Positions 33,288 through 41,886 of a DNA stretch of 57,484 nucleotides are shown here, one piece after another. The notes beneath the pieces were generated by a model. The model made no database searches. It was given only the letters and a program-made list of their open reading frames with translations, and was not told the origin of the DNA. The stretch comes from Vibrio ordalii ATCC 33509 (GTDB taxonomy: Bacteria; Pseudomonadota; Gammaproteobacteria; Enterobacterales; Vibrionaceae). Each line of letters starts with the position of its first letter. Positions within the stretch are counted from its first letter, which is position 1. The stretch spans positions 1-57,484 of the forward strand of contig AEZC01000032.1 in NCBI GenBank assembly GCA_000257205.1, given 5' to 3'. A program made the translations under genes and the position numbers.

Positions 33288-33767
33288 TTACTTAATGACT
33301 CTTAAGCTTGGTTTTCCCTTAGGCCGAGAAGTTTCTTGTGCCCGAGTCTCTAATAATTCCTCATCTTCTTGAGAAGCAACGCTTAACATCGGTTCTTGTT
33401 CAGATTCCTCTGTTATGCCAGCTTCTAGATAAGCGATATAGGCCTCTTCAGGTTCAAACATAGTACCGGCACCGTTTTCACGTGCATAGATAGCTTGCAC
33501 TGCGTACAAAGGCACTATGACCGAATGAGGACGTCCACCAAAGCGAGCATTGAACGTAATCGCTTCATTGCCAAGCTCAAGGTTACCTATAGCTCTTGGG
33601 GCGAGATTAAGGATAATTTGTCCATCTTGCACAAACTCCATCGGCACTCGTACACCCGTAAGAGTAGCATCCACAACAACATGAGGAGTCAATTCATTTT
33701 CTAATAGCCAATCATAAAATGCTCTAAGCATATAAGGTCGGCGAGGAGTCATTTGAGAGATATCCAT
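33288..33767 (-). CDS. sspB: ClpXP adaptor SspB (stringent starvation protein B)
   Basis: The 159-residue protein binds ssrA-tagged polypeptides and delivers them to ClpXP. The N-terminal substrate-binding domain (MTPRRPYMLRAFYDWLLENELTPHVVVD, FNARFGG) is followed by an acidic linker and the C-terminal ClpX-binding tail RPKGKPSLRVIK. I use ATG 33765-33767, with AAGG seven bases upstream, over a TTG one codon earlier. It follows sspA by nine bases. Confidence 0.95.
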   Translation of the reverse strand: MDISQMTPRRPYMLRAFYDWLLENELTPHVVVDATLTGVRVPMEFVQDGQIILNLAPRAIGNLELGNEAITFNARFGGRPHSVIVPLYAVQAIYARENGAGTMFEPEEAYIAYLEAGITEESEQEPMLSVASQEDEELLETRAQETSRPKGKPSLRVIK

Positions 33768-33776
33768 CAAACTGCC

Positions 33777-34412
33777 TTAACGAACTAAACGCATCTCACG
33801 TTCAGCTTCTGTTAAAGAAGCCAAGAATGAATCATGCTCAAAAACACGATTCATATATACTTTAAGCTCTTTAGAGCCAGGACCAATCAGATCGATCCCT
33901 AAGATAGGTAAGCGCCATAATAATGGAGCTAAATAGCAATCAATGAGGCTAAACTCTTCGCTCATGAAATATTCGTATTCCGCGAACACAGGGCCAAGAG
34001 TTAATAGATCATTGCGTAATTTATTACGAGCAGCTTCTGACTCTTCCGCATTGCCCTTCACGACTTTCTCAGCCAGTGAGTACCAGTTTTTCTCAATACG
34101 GTAAATCATCAAACGGCTATTACCACGAGCCACAGGATAAACAGGCATCAGCGGTGGATGAGGGAAACGCTCATCTAGGTATTCCATGATGATCTTTGAG
34201 TCATAAAGAGCAAGCTCACGATCAACCAACGTTGGTACTGTCTTATATGGGTTTAGCTCAATAAGGTCAGCAGGTAGATTGGTTTCATCAACTAATTCTA
34301 CTTCAACACTGACACCTTTTTCCGCTAGAACAATACGTACCTGATGACTATACATATCAGATGCACTCGAAAATAGCGTCATCACAGAACGTTTATTGGC
34401 AGCTACAGCCAT
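33777..34412 (-). CDS. sspA: Stringent starvation protein A
   Basis: The 211-residue GST-like protein binds RNA polymerase and modulates transcription under starvation and acid stress. The thioredoxin-like N-terminus (MTLFSSASDMYSHQVRIVLAEKG, NPYKTVPTLVDRELALYDSKIIMEYL) and the all-helical C-terminus are present. The start MAVAANKRS is preceded by GGAGGG; five further upstream codons (to 34427) are in frame but lack a better site. It forms an operon with sspB. Confidence 0.95.
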   Translation of the reverse strand: MAVAANKRSVMTLFSSASDMYSHQVRIVLAEKGVSVEVELVDETNLPADLIELNPYKTVPTLVDRELALYDSKIIMEYLDERFPHPPLMPVYPVARGNSRLMIYRIEKNWYSLAEKVVKGNAEESEAARNKLRNDLLTLGPVFAEYEYFMSEEFSLIDCYLAPLLWRLPILGIDLIGPGSKELKVYMNRVFEHDSFLASLTEAEREMRLVR

Positions 34413-34437
34413 GGAGCCCTCCAGCACACTTACAGAT

Positions 34438-34467
34438 ATAAAAACAATGGAGGCCAGGCCTCCATTG
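34438..34467 (-). terminator. petABC terminator
   Basis: An 11-base stem with a one-base centre (34445-34467, arms CAATGGAGGCC and complement) is followed on the minus strand by TTTTTAT. It lies about 40 bases after the petC stop codon and before sspA. Confidence 0.85.
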
Positions 34468-34509
34468 AAGATTCTAAAAATTAGAAATTAACGCCGCATG
34501 GTAGCATAA

Positions 34510-35247
34510 TTAGTGCACATCACGCCAATATTCTTTCTTCAATAGAATGACCACGATAGTAAATAGCACAAGGAATGCCATTACCCACCAGCCTAAAGTT
34601 TGCCTTTCAAGCTTGACTGGTTCAGCGGAATATTCAAGAAAGTTAACGATGTCGCGGACCGCTTGATCATACTCACTTTTACTCAGCTCACCAGTCCCAT
34701 CAGACTCGACACCAATAACCGTCTTAACTTCCTCACCATTAACGATATGGGTGCTATAAACAGGCTGTGGTATACCTTGTAGCTCTTCAAGCACATGAGG
34801 CATACCGACGCTTGGGAATACAATATTGTTTACACCAAATGGCCGGCTAGGATCGGCATAAAATGAGCGAAGGTAAGTATACAGCCAATCTGTTCCTCGC
34901 ACTCGGGCCACCAGCGTTAAATCAGGTGGTGGTGCACCAAACCATTTTGCTGCTGACTTATCTGGAATAGCATTCTCCATCAGTTGACCAATTTTGGCAT
35001 TAGGATCAAAGATCAAATTCTCTTTCATCAAATCTGCAGGAATATTCAAGTCATTCGCTACACGTTCATAACGCTGGTATTGAGTTGAGTGGCAAGCAAA
35101 ACAGTAGTTCATGAATAACTTAGCACCATGCTGTAGTGATGCTTGGTCCCTTAAATCATTATTCGCTTTATCTAGATGTACATTGGCTCCAGCTGCCAGA
35201 GCAAGTGACGGCAGCATTGCAAATAAAACTACAATCCACTTTTTCAT
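34510..35247 (-). CDS. petC: Ubiquinol-cytochrome c reductase, cytochrome c1
   Basis: The 245-residue c-type cytochrome of the bc1 complex passes electrons from the Rieske centre to cytochrome c. A cleavable signal peptide (MKKWIVVLFAMLPSLALA) is followed by the heme motif C49-F-A-C52-H53. A C-terminal helix (WWVMAFLVLFTIVVILL) anchors it with the heme domain in the periplasm. It overlaps petB by 4 nt. Confidence 0.97.
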   Translation of the reverse strand: MKKWIVVLFAMLPSLALAAGANVHLDKANNDLRDQASLQHGAKLFMNYCFACHSTQYQRYERVANDLNIPADLMKENLIFDPNAKIGQLMENAIPDKSAAKWFGAPPPDLTLVARVRGTDWLYTYLRSFYADPSRPFGVNNIVFPSVGMPHVLEELQGIPQPVYSTHIVNGEEVKTVIGVESDGTGELSKSEYDQAVRDIVNFLEYSAEPVKLERQTLGWWVMAFLVLFTIVVILLKKEYWRDVH

Positions 35248-36509
35248 TTAAATGTCACCCTTTCTGGTAATGGTTTCGTTGCTTCATTTTTGCTATAGAA
35301 ATAGAGCAAAACAAAGAACATGAAATAACCTAAGCTAAAGATCTGCGCCATAAGAGTATAAGTTGGCGTGGCTGGCAACGCGCCCAATACACCCAAAGCA
35401 ATAAAGCAGATAGTGAACTGAATGATATTGAATAAGTGAAACTTACTGCGGTAGCGGTAAGAACGAACTTTACAGCGATCCAACCATGGCAATAAGAACA
35501 GCACTACAATCGATGCGCCCATTGCAATTACACCGATCAGCTTATCTGGAACGGCACGTAAAATGGCGTAAAACGGAGTGAAATACCAAACGGGTGCAAT
35601 GTGTTCAGGTGTTTTAAGTGGATTTGCCGCTTCAAAGTTAGGCGGCTCAAGGAAATATCCCCCCATCTCTGGGTTAAAAAACAGCACGTAACAGAATAAG
35701 AACAAGAAGCCAGCAACACCAATAAGATCTTTTACCGTCCCGTAAGGGTGGAATGGAATAGAATCAATGATGTCGTATTTCTTAGTGTAGTAGTCATGGA
35801 ATTTAAACTGCGTTTTATAATCATCGCCCATAGACCCTTTTGGTATCTTGGTTTCAATACCGTCAGGGTTATTAGAGCCAACTTCATGCAGTGCTAAAAT
35901 ATGAAGAACAATAAGTAATAATAAGACGATAGGTAAAGCAATCACATGCAGAGCAAAGAAGCGGTTTAATGTAGCGCCTGAAATAACGTAGTCACCACGT
36001 ATCCATAGAGTTAAATCATCACCGATAACAGGGATTGCACCGAACAAAGAGATAATAACTTGCGCTCCCCAGTAGGACATTTGTCCCCATGGTAGCAAGT
36101 ATCCCATAAAGGCTTCAGCCATCAACACTAAGAAGATCAGCATTCCAAATAGCCATAGCAGCTCACGAGGCTTCTGATATGAACCGTAAATTAAGCCACG
36201 GAACATATGTAGATAAATCACCACAAAGAAAGCTGAAGCTCCGGTAGAGTGCATATAGCGCAGTAACCAACCATACTCAACATCACGCATTATGTATTCA
36301 ACTGACGCGAAAGCGCCTTCACCTGATGGCACATAGTTCATGGTTAGCCACACACCTGTGAGCAGTTGGTTAACTAGAACCAACATAGCTAACGATCCAA
36401 ACAAATACCAAAAGTTAAAGTTTTTCGGCATTGGGTATTCAGATAGGTGTTTCTTATAAGCGTTCATTGCAGGTAAACGCTTTTCTACCCAATCAAGTAA
36501 AACTTGCAT
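35244..36509 (-). CDS. petB: Ubiquinol-cytochrome c reductase, cytochrome b
   Basis: The 421-residue integral membrane subunit holds both b hemes and the quinone sites of the bc1 complex. About eight transmembrane helices are visible. Heme-ligand histidines lie in RYMHSTGASAFFVVIYLHM and FFALHVIALPIVLLLLIVLHIL, and the Qo-site PEW-like motif reads APVWYFTPFYAILR (PVWY variant). It starts at the last base of petA and overlaps petC by 4 nt, so the three subunits are coupled. Confidence 0.97.
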   Translation of the reverse strand: MQVLLDWVEKRLPAMNAYKKHLSEYPMPKNFNFWYLFGSLAMLVLVNQLLTGVWLTMNYVPSGEGAFASVEYIMRDVEYGWLLRYMHSTGASAFFVVIYLHMFRGLIYGSYQKPRELLWLFGMLIFLVLMAEAFMGYLLPWGQMSYWGAQVIISLFGAIPVIGDDLTLWIRGDYVISGATLNRFFALHVIALPIVLLLLIVLHILALHEVGSNNPDGIETKIPKGSMGDDYKTQFKFHDYYTKKYDIIDSIPFHPYGTVKDLIGVAGFLFLFCYVLFFNPEMGGYFLEPPNFEAANPLKTPEHIAPVWYFTPFYAILRAVPDKLIGVIAMGASIVVLFLLPWLDRCKVRSYRYRSKFHLFNIIQFTICFIALGVLGALPATPTYTLMAQIFSLGYFMFFVLLYFYSKNEATKPLPERVTFK

Positions 36510-37105
36510 TATGCAGCCTCCCCTGTTTCATCTAACCCAATGACAATACGAGTATCGCTAAGATACATGTATTGAGGGATAACCAAGTTTAGTGGTGCAG
36601 GTACGCCTTGGAAAACTCGGCCAGCCATATCAAATTTTGAACCATGACAAGGACAGAAGAAACCAGATTTCACCCCTTGAACTTGTTCACTAAAAGAATC
36701 CGGTAAATAAGTGGGTGAACAGCCAAGGTGGGTACAGATACCAACCGCAACGAAATATTCAGGTTTAATCGAACGATAAGCATTTTGTGCATAATTAGGC
36801 TGCTGCTGTTCATCTGATTGAGGATCTCGAAGCTGGTTTTCGATATCTTTTAGCCCATCGACCACTGATTGAGAACGACGAACAACCCAAACAGGCTTTC
36901 CTCGCCACTCAACACGAACCATTTGCCCCTCTTCAAGTTTACCTATTTCAACTTCAACAGGAGCACCCGCCGCTTTGGCTTTGGCACTTGGGTTCCAAGA
37001 TTTAATAAAAGGAACGGCGACAGCAGCGGCGCCTAACCCTCCGACAACGGCTGTTGTCGCGGTTAAGAAACGTCTGCGGCCGTTATTTAAAGGCGCATTG
37101 CTCAT
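36509..37105 (-). CDS. petA: Ubiquinol-cytochrome c reductase, Rieske iron-sulfur subunit
   Basis: The 198-residue subunit carries the 2Fe-2S cluster in C124-T-H126...C129 and C151-P-C153-H154. The N-terminus has a twin-arginine motif (GRRRFLTATTAV) before a hydrophobic helix, consistent with Tat-dependent insertion and an uncleaved anchor. It is first in petABC, downstream of rpsI. GGGAG precedes the ATG. Confidence 0.97.
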   Translation of the reverse strand: MSNAPLNNGRRRFLTATTAVVGGLGAAAVAVPFIKSWNPSAKAKAAGAPVEVEIGKLEEGQMVRVEWRGKPVWVVRRSQSVVDGLKDIENQLRDPQSDEQQQPNYAQNAYRSIKPEYFVAVGICTHLGCSPTYLPDSFSEQVQGVKSGFFCPCHGSKFDMAGRVFQGVPAPLNLVIPQYMYLSDTRIVIGLDETGEAA

Positions 37106-37356
37106 CCAAACATTCTCCCATTTGCTCCCTGTGGATTATTGTTATTCCGCTTATAAGAGCATGGCTAACAAAATACGAATCTAGTTGTATTTATTTGATG
37201 GTAAATGATAAATAAAACCCTACTTTTTGACAAGATAAAGCTACCTTTTCGTAACATTCGTGAAGTAAATCGCACGTGAGGTCACAAAAGAAAGATTAAA
37301 GAACCATAACCAAATGATGTGATTAAAAAAATGAGTGTTTGCTAACACCAAAAAAC

Positions 37357-37385
37357 AAAAAGCCCGGTATAAATACCGGGCTTTT
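37357..37385. terminator. rplM-rpsI terminator
   Basis: An 11-base stem, AAGCCCGGTAT and complement (37360-37370, 37373-37383), with a T-run on the minus strand and a short T-run on the plus strand. It lies about 50 bases after the rpsI stop codon. Confidence 0.88.
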
Positions 37386-37430
37386 GAACCACAATCCAGT
37401 AACACTGGAAGCGAATCTTTTGAAAAAAGA

Positions 37431-37823
37431 TTAACGCTTAGAGAATTGTGGTTTACGACGTGCTTTACGCAGACCAACTTTCTTACGTTCAACGCAACGA
37501 GCGTCGCGAGTAACGTAGCCAGCTGCACGTAGAACAGGACGTAGTGATTCGTCGTATTCCATTAGAGCGCGAGTGATACCGTGACGGATAGCACCAGCTT
37601 GACCAGAAATACCACCACCTTTAACAGTGATGTATAGATCCAGTTTCTCAGTGAGTTCAACTAGCTCAAGAGGTTGTTTAACAACCATGCGAGAAGTTGG
37701 ACGACCAAAGTAAACATCAAGGCTACGCTTGTTGATTACAATGTTGCCGCTGCCTGGTTTAATAAAAACGCGTGCAGCTGAGCTTTTGCGACGGCCAGTG
37801 CCGTAGTATTGATTCTCTGCCAT
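37431..37823 (-). CDS. rpsI: 30S ribosomal protein S9
   Basis: The 130-residue protein begins [20 protein letters not shown] and ends in the invariant basic tail [17 protein letters not shown] that reaches the P-site tRNA. The start is the ATG at 37821-37823, with GGGG upstream. An in-frame extension to 37838 is not conserved. It lies 15 bases after rplM in the usual L13-S9 operon. Confidence 0.98.
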   Translation of the reverse strand: MAENQYYGTGRRKSSAARVFIKPGSGNIVINKRSLDVYFGRPTSRMVVKQPLELVELTEKLDLYITVKGGGISGQAGAIRHGITRALMEYDESLRPVLRAAGYVTRDARCVERKKVGLRKARRKPQFSKR

Positions 37824-37838
37824 TTTCGAAATCCCCAA

Positions 37839-38267
37839 TTAGATGTCTAGTACTTTTGGTTGTTGAGCAGCATGGTTGTGCTCAGCGCCAGCGTAAACTT
37901 TCAGCTTACGGTACATAGCACGGCCTAGAGGACCACGTGGTAGCATACCTTTAACCGCTAGCTCAATAACCATCTCTGGCTTACGAACAATCAGCTTGTC
38001 GAAAGTGATTGATTTTAAGCCGCCTGGAAATTCAGTGTGACGGTAGTAAGTTTTAGCTGCTGCTTTGTTACCAGTTACAGTAACTTTCTCAGCGTTTACA
38101 ACGATGATGTAATCACCAGTGTCTACGTGAGGAGTGTATTCAGCTTTATGTTTGCCACGTAGGCGAGATGCAATTTCACTTGCTAGACGACCTAGAGTTT
38201 TACCCTCAGCGTCTACGATATACCAGTCGCGTTTTACAGTTTCTGGTTTAGCAACGAAAGTTTTCAT
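37839..38267 (-). CDS. rplM: 50S ribosomal protein L13
   Basis: The 142-residue protein has the standard L13 length and sequence ([51 protein letters not shown]). It is an early assembly protein of the large subunit. It is the first gene of rplM-rpsI and has a leader of about 145 nt. In E. coli L13 represses its own operon through the leader; the long leader here is consistent with that. Confidence 0.98.
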   Translation of the reverse strand: MKTFVAKPETVKRDWYIVDAEGKTLGRLASEIASRLRGKHKAEYTPHVDTGDYIIVVNAEKVTVTGNKAAAKTYYRHTEFPGGLKSITFDKLIVRKPEMVIELAVKGMLPRGPLGRAMYRKLKVYAGAEHNHAAQQPKVLDI

Positions 38268-38424
38268 GCTAATAATAACCCGTTAAATAAAATTTACACT
38301 AAAAGGAGCATTAAAATGCCCCCACTGTCTAAGAGTCCAAAGTTACCCCTTCGAGCGTTTGGTTTCTCTCGGCCTCTCGTTTCACAGAAACAGGCCTGCA
38401 GTAACGGTGGGTCGCAGGATTATA
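38268..38424 (-). promoter_or_regulatory. rplM promoter and structured leader
   Basis: On the minus strand a perfect TATAAT lies at 38419-38424, with only a weak -35 (around GTGATT) 17 bases upstream. Transcription from about 38412 gives a 145-nt leader that contains several complementary segments (GCAGGCCTG; GTTTCTGTGAAAC; GAGAGGCC with GGCCTG). The length and structure fit the autoregulated leaders of ribosomal protein operons. Confidence 0.5.
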
Positions 38425-38504
38425 GGGAAGTCAGTAGAAAAAATCACCTCTTTTTGAACAAAATCACGATTTTTTTATTTTGCTTTAAAAGTGTCCGAAT
38501 TGAG

Positions 38505-39611
38505 CTAAGCCAGATGTTCCCTTGCTAAATACTCATGACTTTGCATTTCAATTAACCGCGACTGACAACGTTTGAATTCAAACTCAAGTTGCCCATGCGG
38601 GTACAGCTCGTCCAACGCCACTTCGGCTGAGATAATCACTTTGACATGCCGTTCATAAAACTCATCAATCAACGCAATAAAACGCCGTGCTGCATCATCA
38701 ATGGTTCTATCCATCTGCTTCACATCAGCCAACAGTACTGTATGGTAAATTTTGGACAACTCAATGTAATCATTTTGGCTTCTTGCCGTTTGGCATAACT
38801 GCTCGAAGGTTGCATACAAAATACCATCACCAGCTTTTACAACAGAGAGAGTGCGGTGATTGATTTCGATCTCACTGAGCGCCTCTTTTTTCTCGTCACC
38901 AACCAATTGCCGATAGTAATGTTGTAAATTATGGCTTGCCGCTTCATCCAATGGATAGTGGTAAATTTCCGCTTGCTCTAATGTTCTTAAGCGATAATCA
39001 ATACCACTATCGACGTTCAACACATGACAGTGTAATTCAATCAAAGCAATTGCAGGGAGAAATCGGGCTCGTTGCAAGCCGTTGCGATATAAGTCGTGCG
39101 GTGGAATGTTCGATGTCGCCACTAAGATAATACCGCGTTTAAACAGTGCTTGAAACAAGGTACCCAAAATCATCGCATCAGTAATATCTGATACGAAAAA
39201 CTCATCAAAACAGATAATTTCCGTTTCTGACTTAAAAATATCGGCAACCTTTTCTAAGGGCTCCTCAACTCCAGCCAGTTCCTTCAACTCATCATGAACT
39301 CGATACATAAAACGGTGGAAATGCACTCGCAATTTACGAGTGGTTGGCAGAGCCTCAAAAAACGTATCCATTAAATAGGTTTTTCCTCTCCCGACACCGC
39401 CCCAAAAATAGAGCCCTTTAGGCAAGTTAGGCAGCTCAGGTTGGCGACCAAACCATTTAGCCCAAACCGCGGAAGGCTTAATTGGTTGGTTAAGATAATC
39501 CTGAAACTGGTGGTAGAGTAAATCCAACGCATCGACGGCGCTTTCTTGAGCAGAGTCTCGTTGAAAACCGAGTTTTTTCAAATCGTGTTCATATCGCTGT
39601 TTTGGTGTCAT
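38505..39611 (-). CDS. zapE: Cell division ATPase ZapE (AFG1-like)
   Basis: The 368-residue AAA+-type ATPase associates with the Z ring and is needed under some growth conditions in E. coli. Walker A is GGVGRGKT (residues 71-78), Walker B is the IICFDEFFVSD stretch, and the sensor region reads LVATSNIPP. It lies upstream of rplM, with the L13 leader between them, and is divergent from zapG. Confidence 0.95.
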   Translation of the reverse strand: MTPKQRYEHDLKKLGFQRDSAQESAVDALDLLYHQFQDYLNQPIKPSAVWAKWFGRQPELPNLPKGLYFWGGVGRGKTYLMDTFFEALPTTRKLRVHFHRFMYRVHDELKELAGVEEPLEKVADIFKSETEIICFDEFFVSDITDAMILGTLFQALFKRGIILVATSNIPPHDLYRNGLQRARFLPAIALIELHCHVLNVDSGIDYRLRTLEQAEIYHYPLDEAASHNLQHYYRQLVGDEKKEALSEIEINHRTLSVVKAGDGILYATFEQLCQTARSQNDYIELSKIYHTVLLADVKQMDRTIDDAARRFIALIDEFYERHVKVIISAEVALDELYPHGQLEFEFKRCQSRLIEMQSHEYLAREHLA

Positions 39612-39753
39612 GACTGCCTACTACACTAAAAAATGGAAACTGCTATTTCGTGTATTTCGCTTTATTGGCTAGAGCAGTCATAGTAACATGTCGAAGCAAC
39701 ATGTGTAACCAATAGGTAATAAACATGTTAAATAACAACAATAAGGAGCTGTT

Positions 39754-40197
39754 ATGCCTTTGATATATGCCATTGTGGGCTTGCTAGTAGGGGCTGCGTT
39801 GGGAATGGTCATTTCACGATTGACTACGCCTCAATATAAAAACCAAAAGTCTCTACAAAAAGAATTAGATAACGCGAAATTTAGTTTGGAACAACAGCGC
39901 CAAGAATTGTCAGATCATTTTGCTCAAACAGCAGAGATGCTCGATACCCTAGGTAAAGATTACACCAAACTGTACCAACACATGGCCAAAACATCGTCCG
40001 AAATTTTACCGAATATGCCAGAGCAAGATAATCCATTTATCAAAAAAATTGCACTGCACAGTGAACCAGAAAAAAGTAACGATAATCTTTTTGAACAACC
40101 ACCAAAAGATTATGCTAATGGGGCTACGGGGCTTTTTAATACTCCAGAAAAAGAGATCATTCATTCTGCAGACGTAGTTAAGGCGAAAGCCCTTTAA
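39754..40197 (+). CDS. zapG: Inner-membrane division/envelope protein ZapG (YhcB, DUF1043)
   Basis: The 147-residue protein has an N-terminal membrane helix (about residues 4-22, IYAIVGLLVGAALGMVISRL), a coiled coil (about 30-75) and a disordered tail. YhcB links cell elongation, division and envelope synthesis in E. coli. AAGGAG precedes the ATG. It is divergent from zapE, an arrangement kept across gammaproteobacteria, with degQ-degS following. Confidence 0.92.
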   Translation: MPLIYAIVGLLVGAALGMVISRLTTPQYKNQKSLQKELDNAKFSLEQQRQELSDHFAQTAEMLDTLGKDYTKLYQHMAKTSSEILPNMPEQDNPFIKKIALHSEPEKSNDNLFEQPPKDYANGATGLFNTPEKEIIHSADVVKAKAL

Positions 40198-40209
40198 TCT
40201 GAATTCATG

Positions 40210-40227
40210 AACCTTATAAAGGTTTTT
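40210..40227 (+). terminator. Small terminator after zapG
   Basis: AACCTT and AAGGTT (40210-40215, 40219-40224) form a short stem followed by TTT. It is weak, but lies just after the zapG stop and before degQ. Confidence 0.5.
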
Positions 40228-40313
40228 GAGTCATAAACCTCACGAGAGTGTTGAAGTTTTGTCTTTCGTACAAATATTAAACTTCGGACACAGTTATTCT
40301 AAAGGAGCTTATG

Positions 40314-41678
40314 ATGAAAAAACCTTTACTTATTTTAACCGCCCTATCATTAAGTTTAAGTTCAATCATCACCCCACTACCTGCAATGGCAGCACTACCC
40401 TTTTCTGTCAGTGGTGAGCCATTGCCAAGCTTAGCACCGATGCTAGAGCAAGTGACGCCTGCGGTTGTCAGTATCTCCGTTGAAGGAACTCAAGTTTCTC
40501 ATCAACGTTTACCCGAGCAGTTTCGATTTTTCTTTGGTCCTGATTTTCCAATCGACCAATCGCAAGAGCGGCCATTTAGAGCATTAGGCTCTGGTGTCAT
40601 TACTGACGCAGACAAAGGCTATGTTGTGACTAATTATCACGTCATCGATGGTGCTGATAAGATTCGCGTTAAACTGTACGACGGCCGAGAATACGATGCG
40701 GAGCTCGTCGGTGGCGATAAAATGTCCGATGTCGCGCTGATCAAACTCAAAAAAGCAAAAAATTTAACCCAAATTCGTATCGCAGATTCAGACAAACTGC
40801 GTGTAGGTGATTTCACTGTCGCGATCGGGAACCCGTTTGGTCTTGGTCAAACGGTGACTTCCGGCATTGTTTCTGCGTTGGGACGAAGTGGACTTAATCT
40901 TGAAAACTTTGAGAACTTTATTCAGACCGATGCCGCGATTAACAGTGGCAACTCTGGTGGTGCCTTGGTCAATCTCAATGGTGAATTGATTGGGATTAAT
41001 ACCGCGATTCTTGGACCGAATGGTGGCAACGTTGGGATCGGTTTTGCAATCCCATCAAATATGATGAAAAACTTGACCGAACAGATCTTAGAATTTGGTG
41101 AGGTAAAACGTGGCGTGCTCGGCGTTCAAGGGGGTGAAATAACCTCTGAACTGGCTGAAGCGCTAGGCTATGAGTCAAGTAAAGGGGCGTTTGTTAGCCA
41201 AGTTATCAAAGATAGCGCCGCCGATAAAGCAGGGATCAAAGCGGGTGATGTCATCACAGCTATTAATGGAAAAAACGTTTCTACCTTCAACGAATTAAGA
41301 GCCAAAGTAGCGACATTAGGTGCAGGTAAAAAAATCACAATCGATGTTATCCGCGATGGTCAAAACAAAACCTTCGACGTAACCTTGAGTGAAAACAACA
41401 CCACAACTAAAGCAGAGCAACTGCACTCGGGGTTGACTGGTGCGGCACTGACCAATACTACGGATCAAGACCCAATCGCTGGCGTTAAAGTGACTACTAT
41501 AGAGAAAGGGTCAGCAGCAGAAGCGTACCAACTACAAAAAGAGGACATCATCATTGGTGTTAACCGCCAACGAGTGAAAAACCTCGCACAATTACGCGAA
41601 ATTTTGGAGAAAAAGCCGAGCATACTTGCGCTGAATATCCAACGAGGTGATAGAACCATTTACTTGGTTATTCGCTAA
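40314..41678 (+). CDS. degQ: Periplasmic serine protease/chaperone DegQ (HtrA family)
   Basis: The ~454-residue protein degrades or holds misfolded periplasmic proteins. A signal peptide ends at about PAMAALP. Counted from the first of two adjacent Met codons, the triad is H110 (TNYHVID), D140 (SDVALIK) and S215 (GNSGGALVN), followed by two PDZ domains (~260-345, ~375-455). With two adjacent ATGs I prefer the second (40314), which sits six bases after GGAG. The last six residues (IYLVIR) and stop are contained in the first copy of a four-fold 22-bp tandem repeat; the other three copies lie after the stop. Confidence 0.96.
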   Translation: MKKPLLILTALSLSLSSIITPLPAMAALPFSVSGEPLPSLAPMLEQVTPAVVSISVEGTQVSHQRLPEQFRFFFGPDFPIDQSQERPFRALGSGVITDADKGYVVTNYHVIDGADKIRVKLYDGREYDAELVGGDKMSDVALIKLKKAKNLTQIRIADSDKLRVGDFTVAIGNPFGLGQTVTSGIVSALGRSGLNLENFENFIQTDAAINSGNSGGALVNLNGELIGINTAILGPNGGNVGIGFAIPSNMMKNLTEQILEFGEVKRGVLGVQGGEITSELAEALGYESSKGAFVSQVIKDSAADKAGIKAGDVITAINGKNVSTFNELRAKVATLGAGKKITIDVIRDGQNKTFDVTLSENNTTTKAEQLHSGLTGAALTNTTDQDPIAGVKVTTIEKGSAAEAYQLQKEDIIIGVNRQRVKNLAQLREILEKKPSILALNIQRGDRTIYLVIR

Positions 41679-41744
41679 CATTTACTTGGTTATTCGCTAA
41701 CATTTACTTGGTTATTCGCTAACATTTACTTGGTTATTCGCTAA
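41657..41744 (+). repeat. Four perfect 22-bp tandem repeats at the 3' end of degQ
   Basis: Four identical 22-bp units occupy 41657-41678, 41679-41700, 41701-41722 and 41723-41744. Copy 1 is the final codons of degQ including the TAA stop; copies 2-4 are untranslated duplicates. The array ends where TTAGTGAG begins, just before the terminator. Because the stop lies in copy 1, gain or loss of copies should not alter the protein, only the distance to the terminator. Confidence 0.97.
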
Positions 41745-41768
41745 TTAGTGAGAATCGCTTGTGGAGCG

Positions 41769-41798
41769 AAAAGGGCAGCATTTGAATGCTGCCCTTTT
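41769..41798. terminator. degQ terminator
   Basis: A 14-base stem, AAAAGGGCAGCATT and complement, with a two-base loop. It is T-rich on the plus strand (CCCTTTTCTTATT) and also has a T-run on the minus strand. It separates degQ from degS. Confidence 0.9.
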
Positions 41799-41886
41799 CT
41801 TATTCAATCATGTAGTGCTATTCTTCCTCTCTCAAGCTCAGGTGTAAAATAAGCTGAGTATATAGCGGGTTTTGTTTGGGGAAGAT

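Noticed and set aside
41657..41744. Direct repeats considered as a CRISPR array
   Set aside because: Units are contiguous with no spacers, and copy 1 is coding sequence of degQ.
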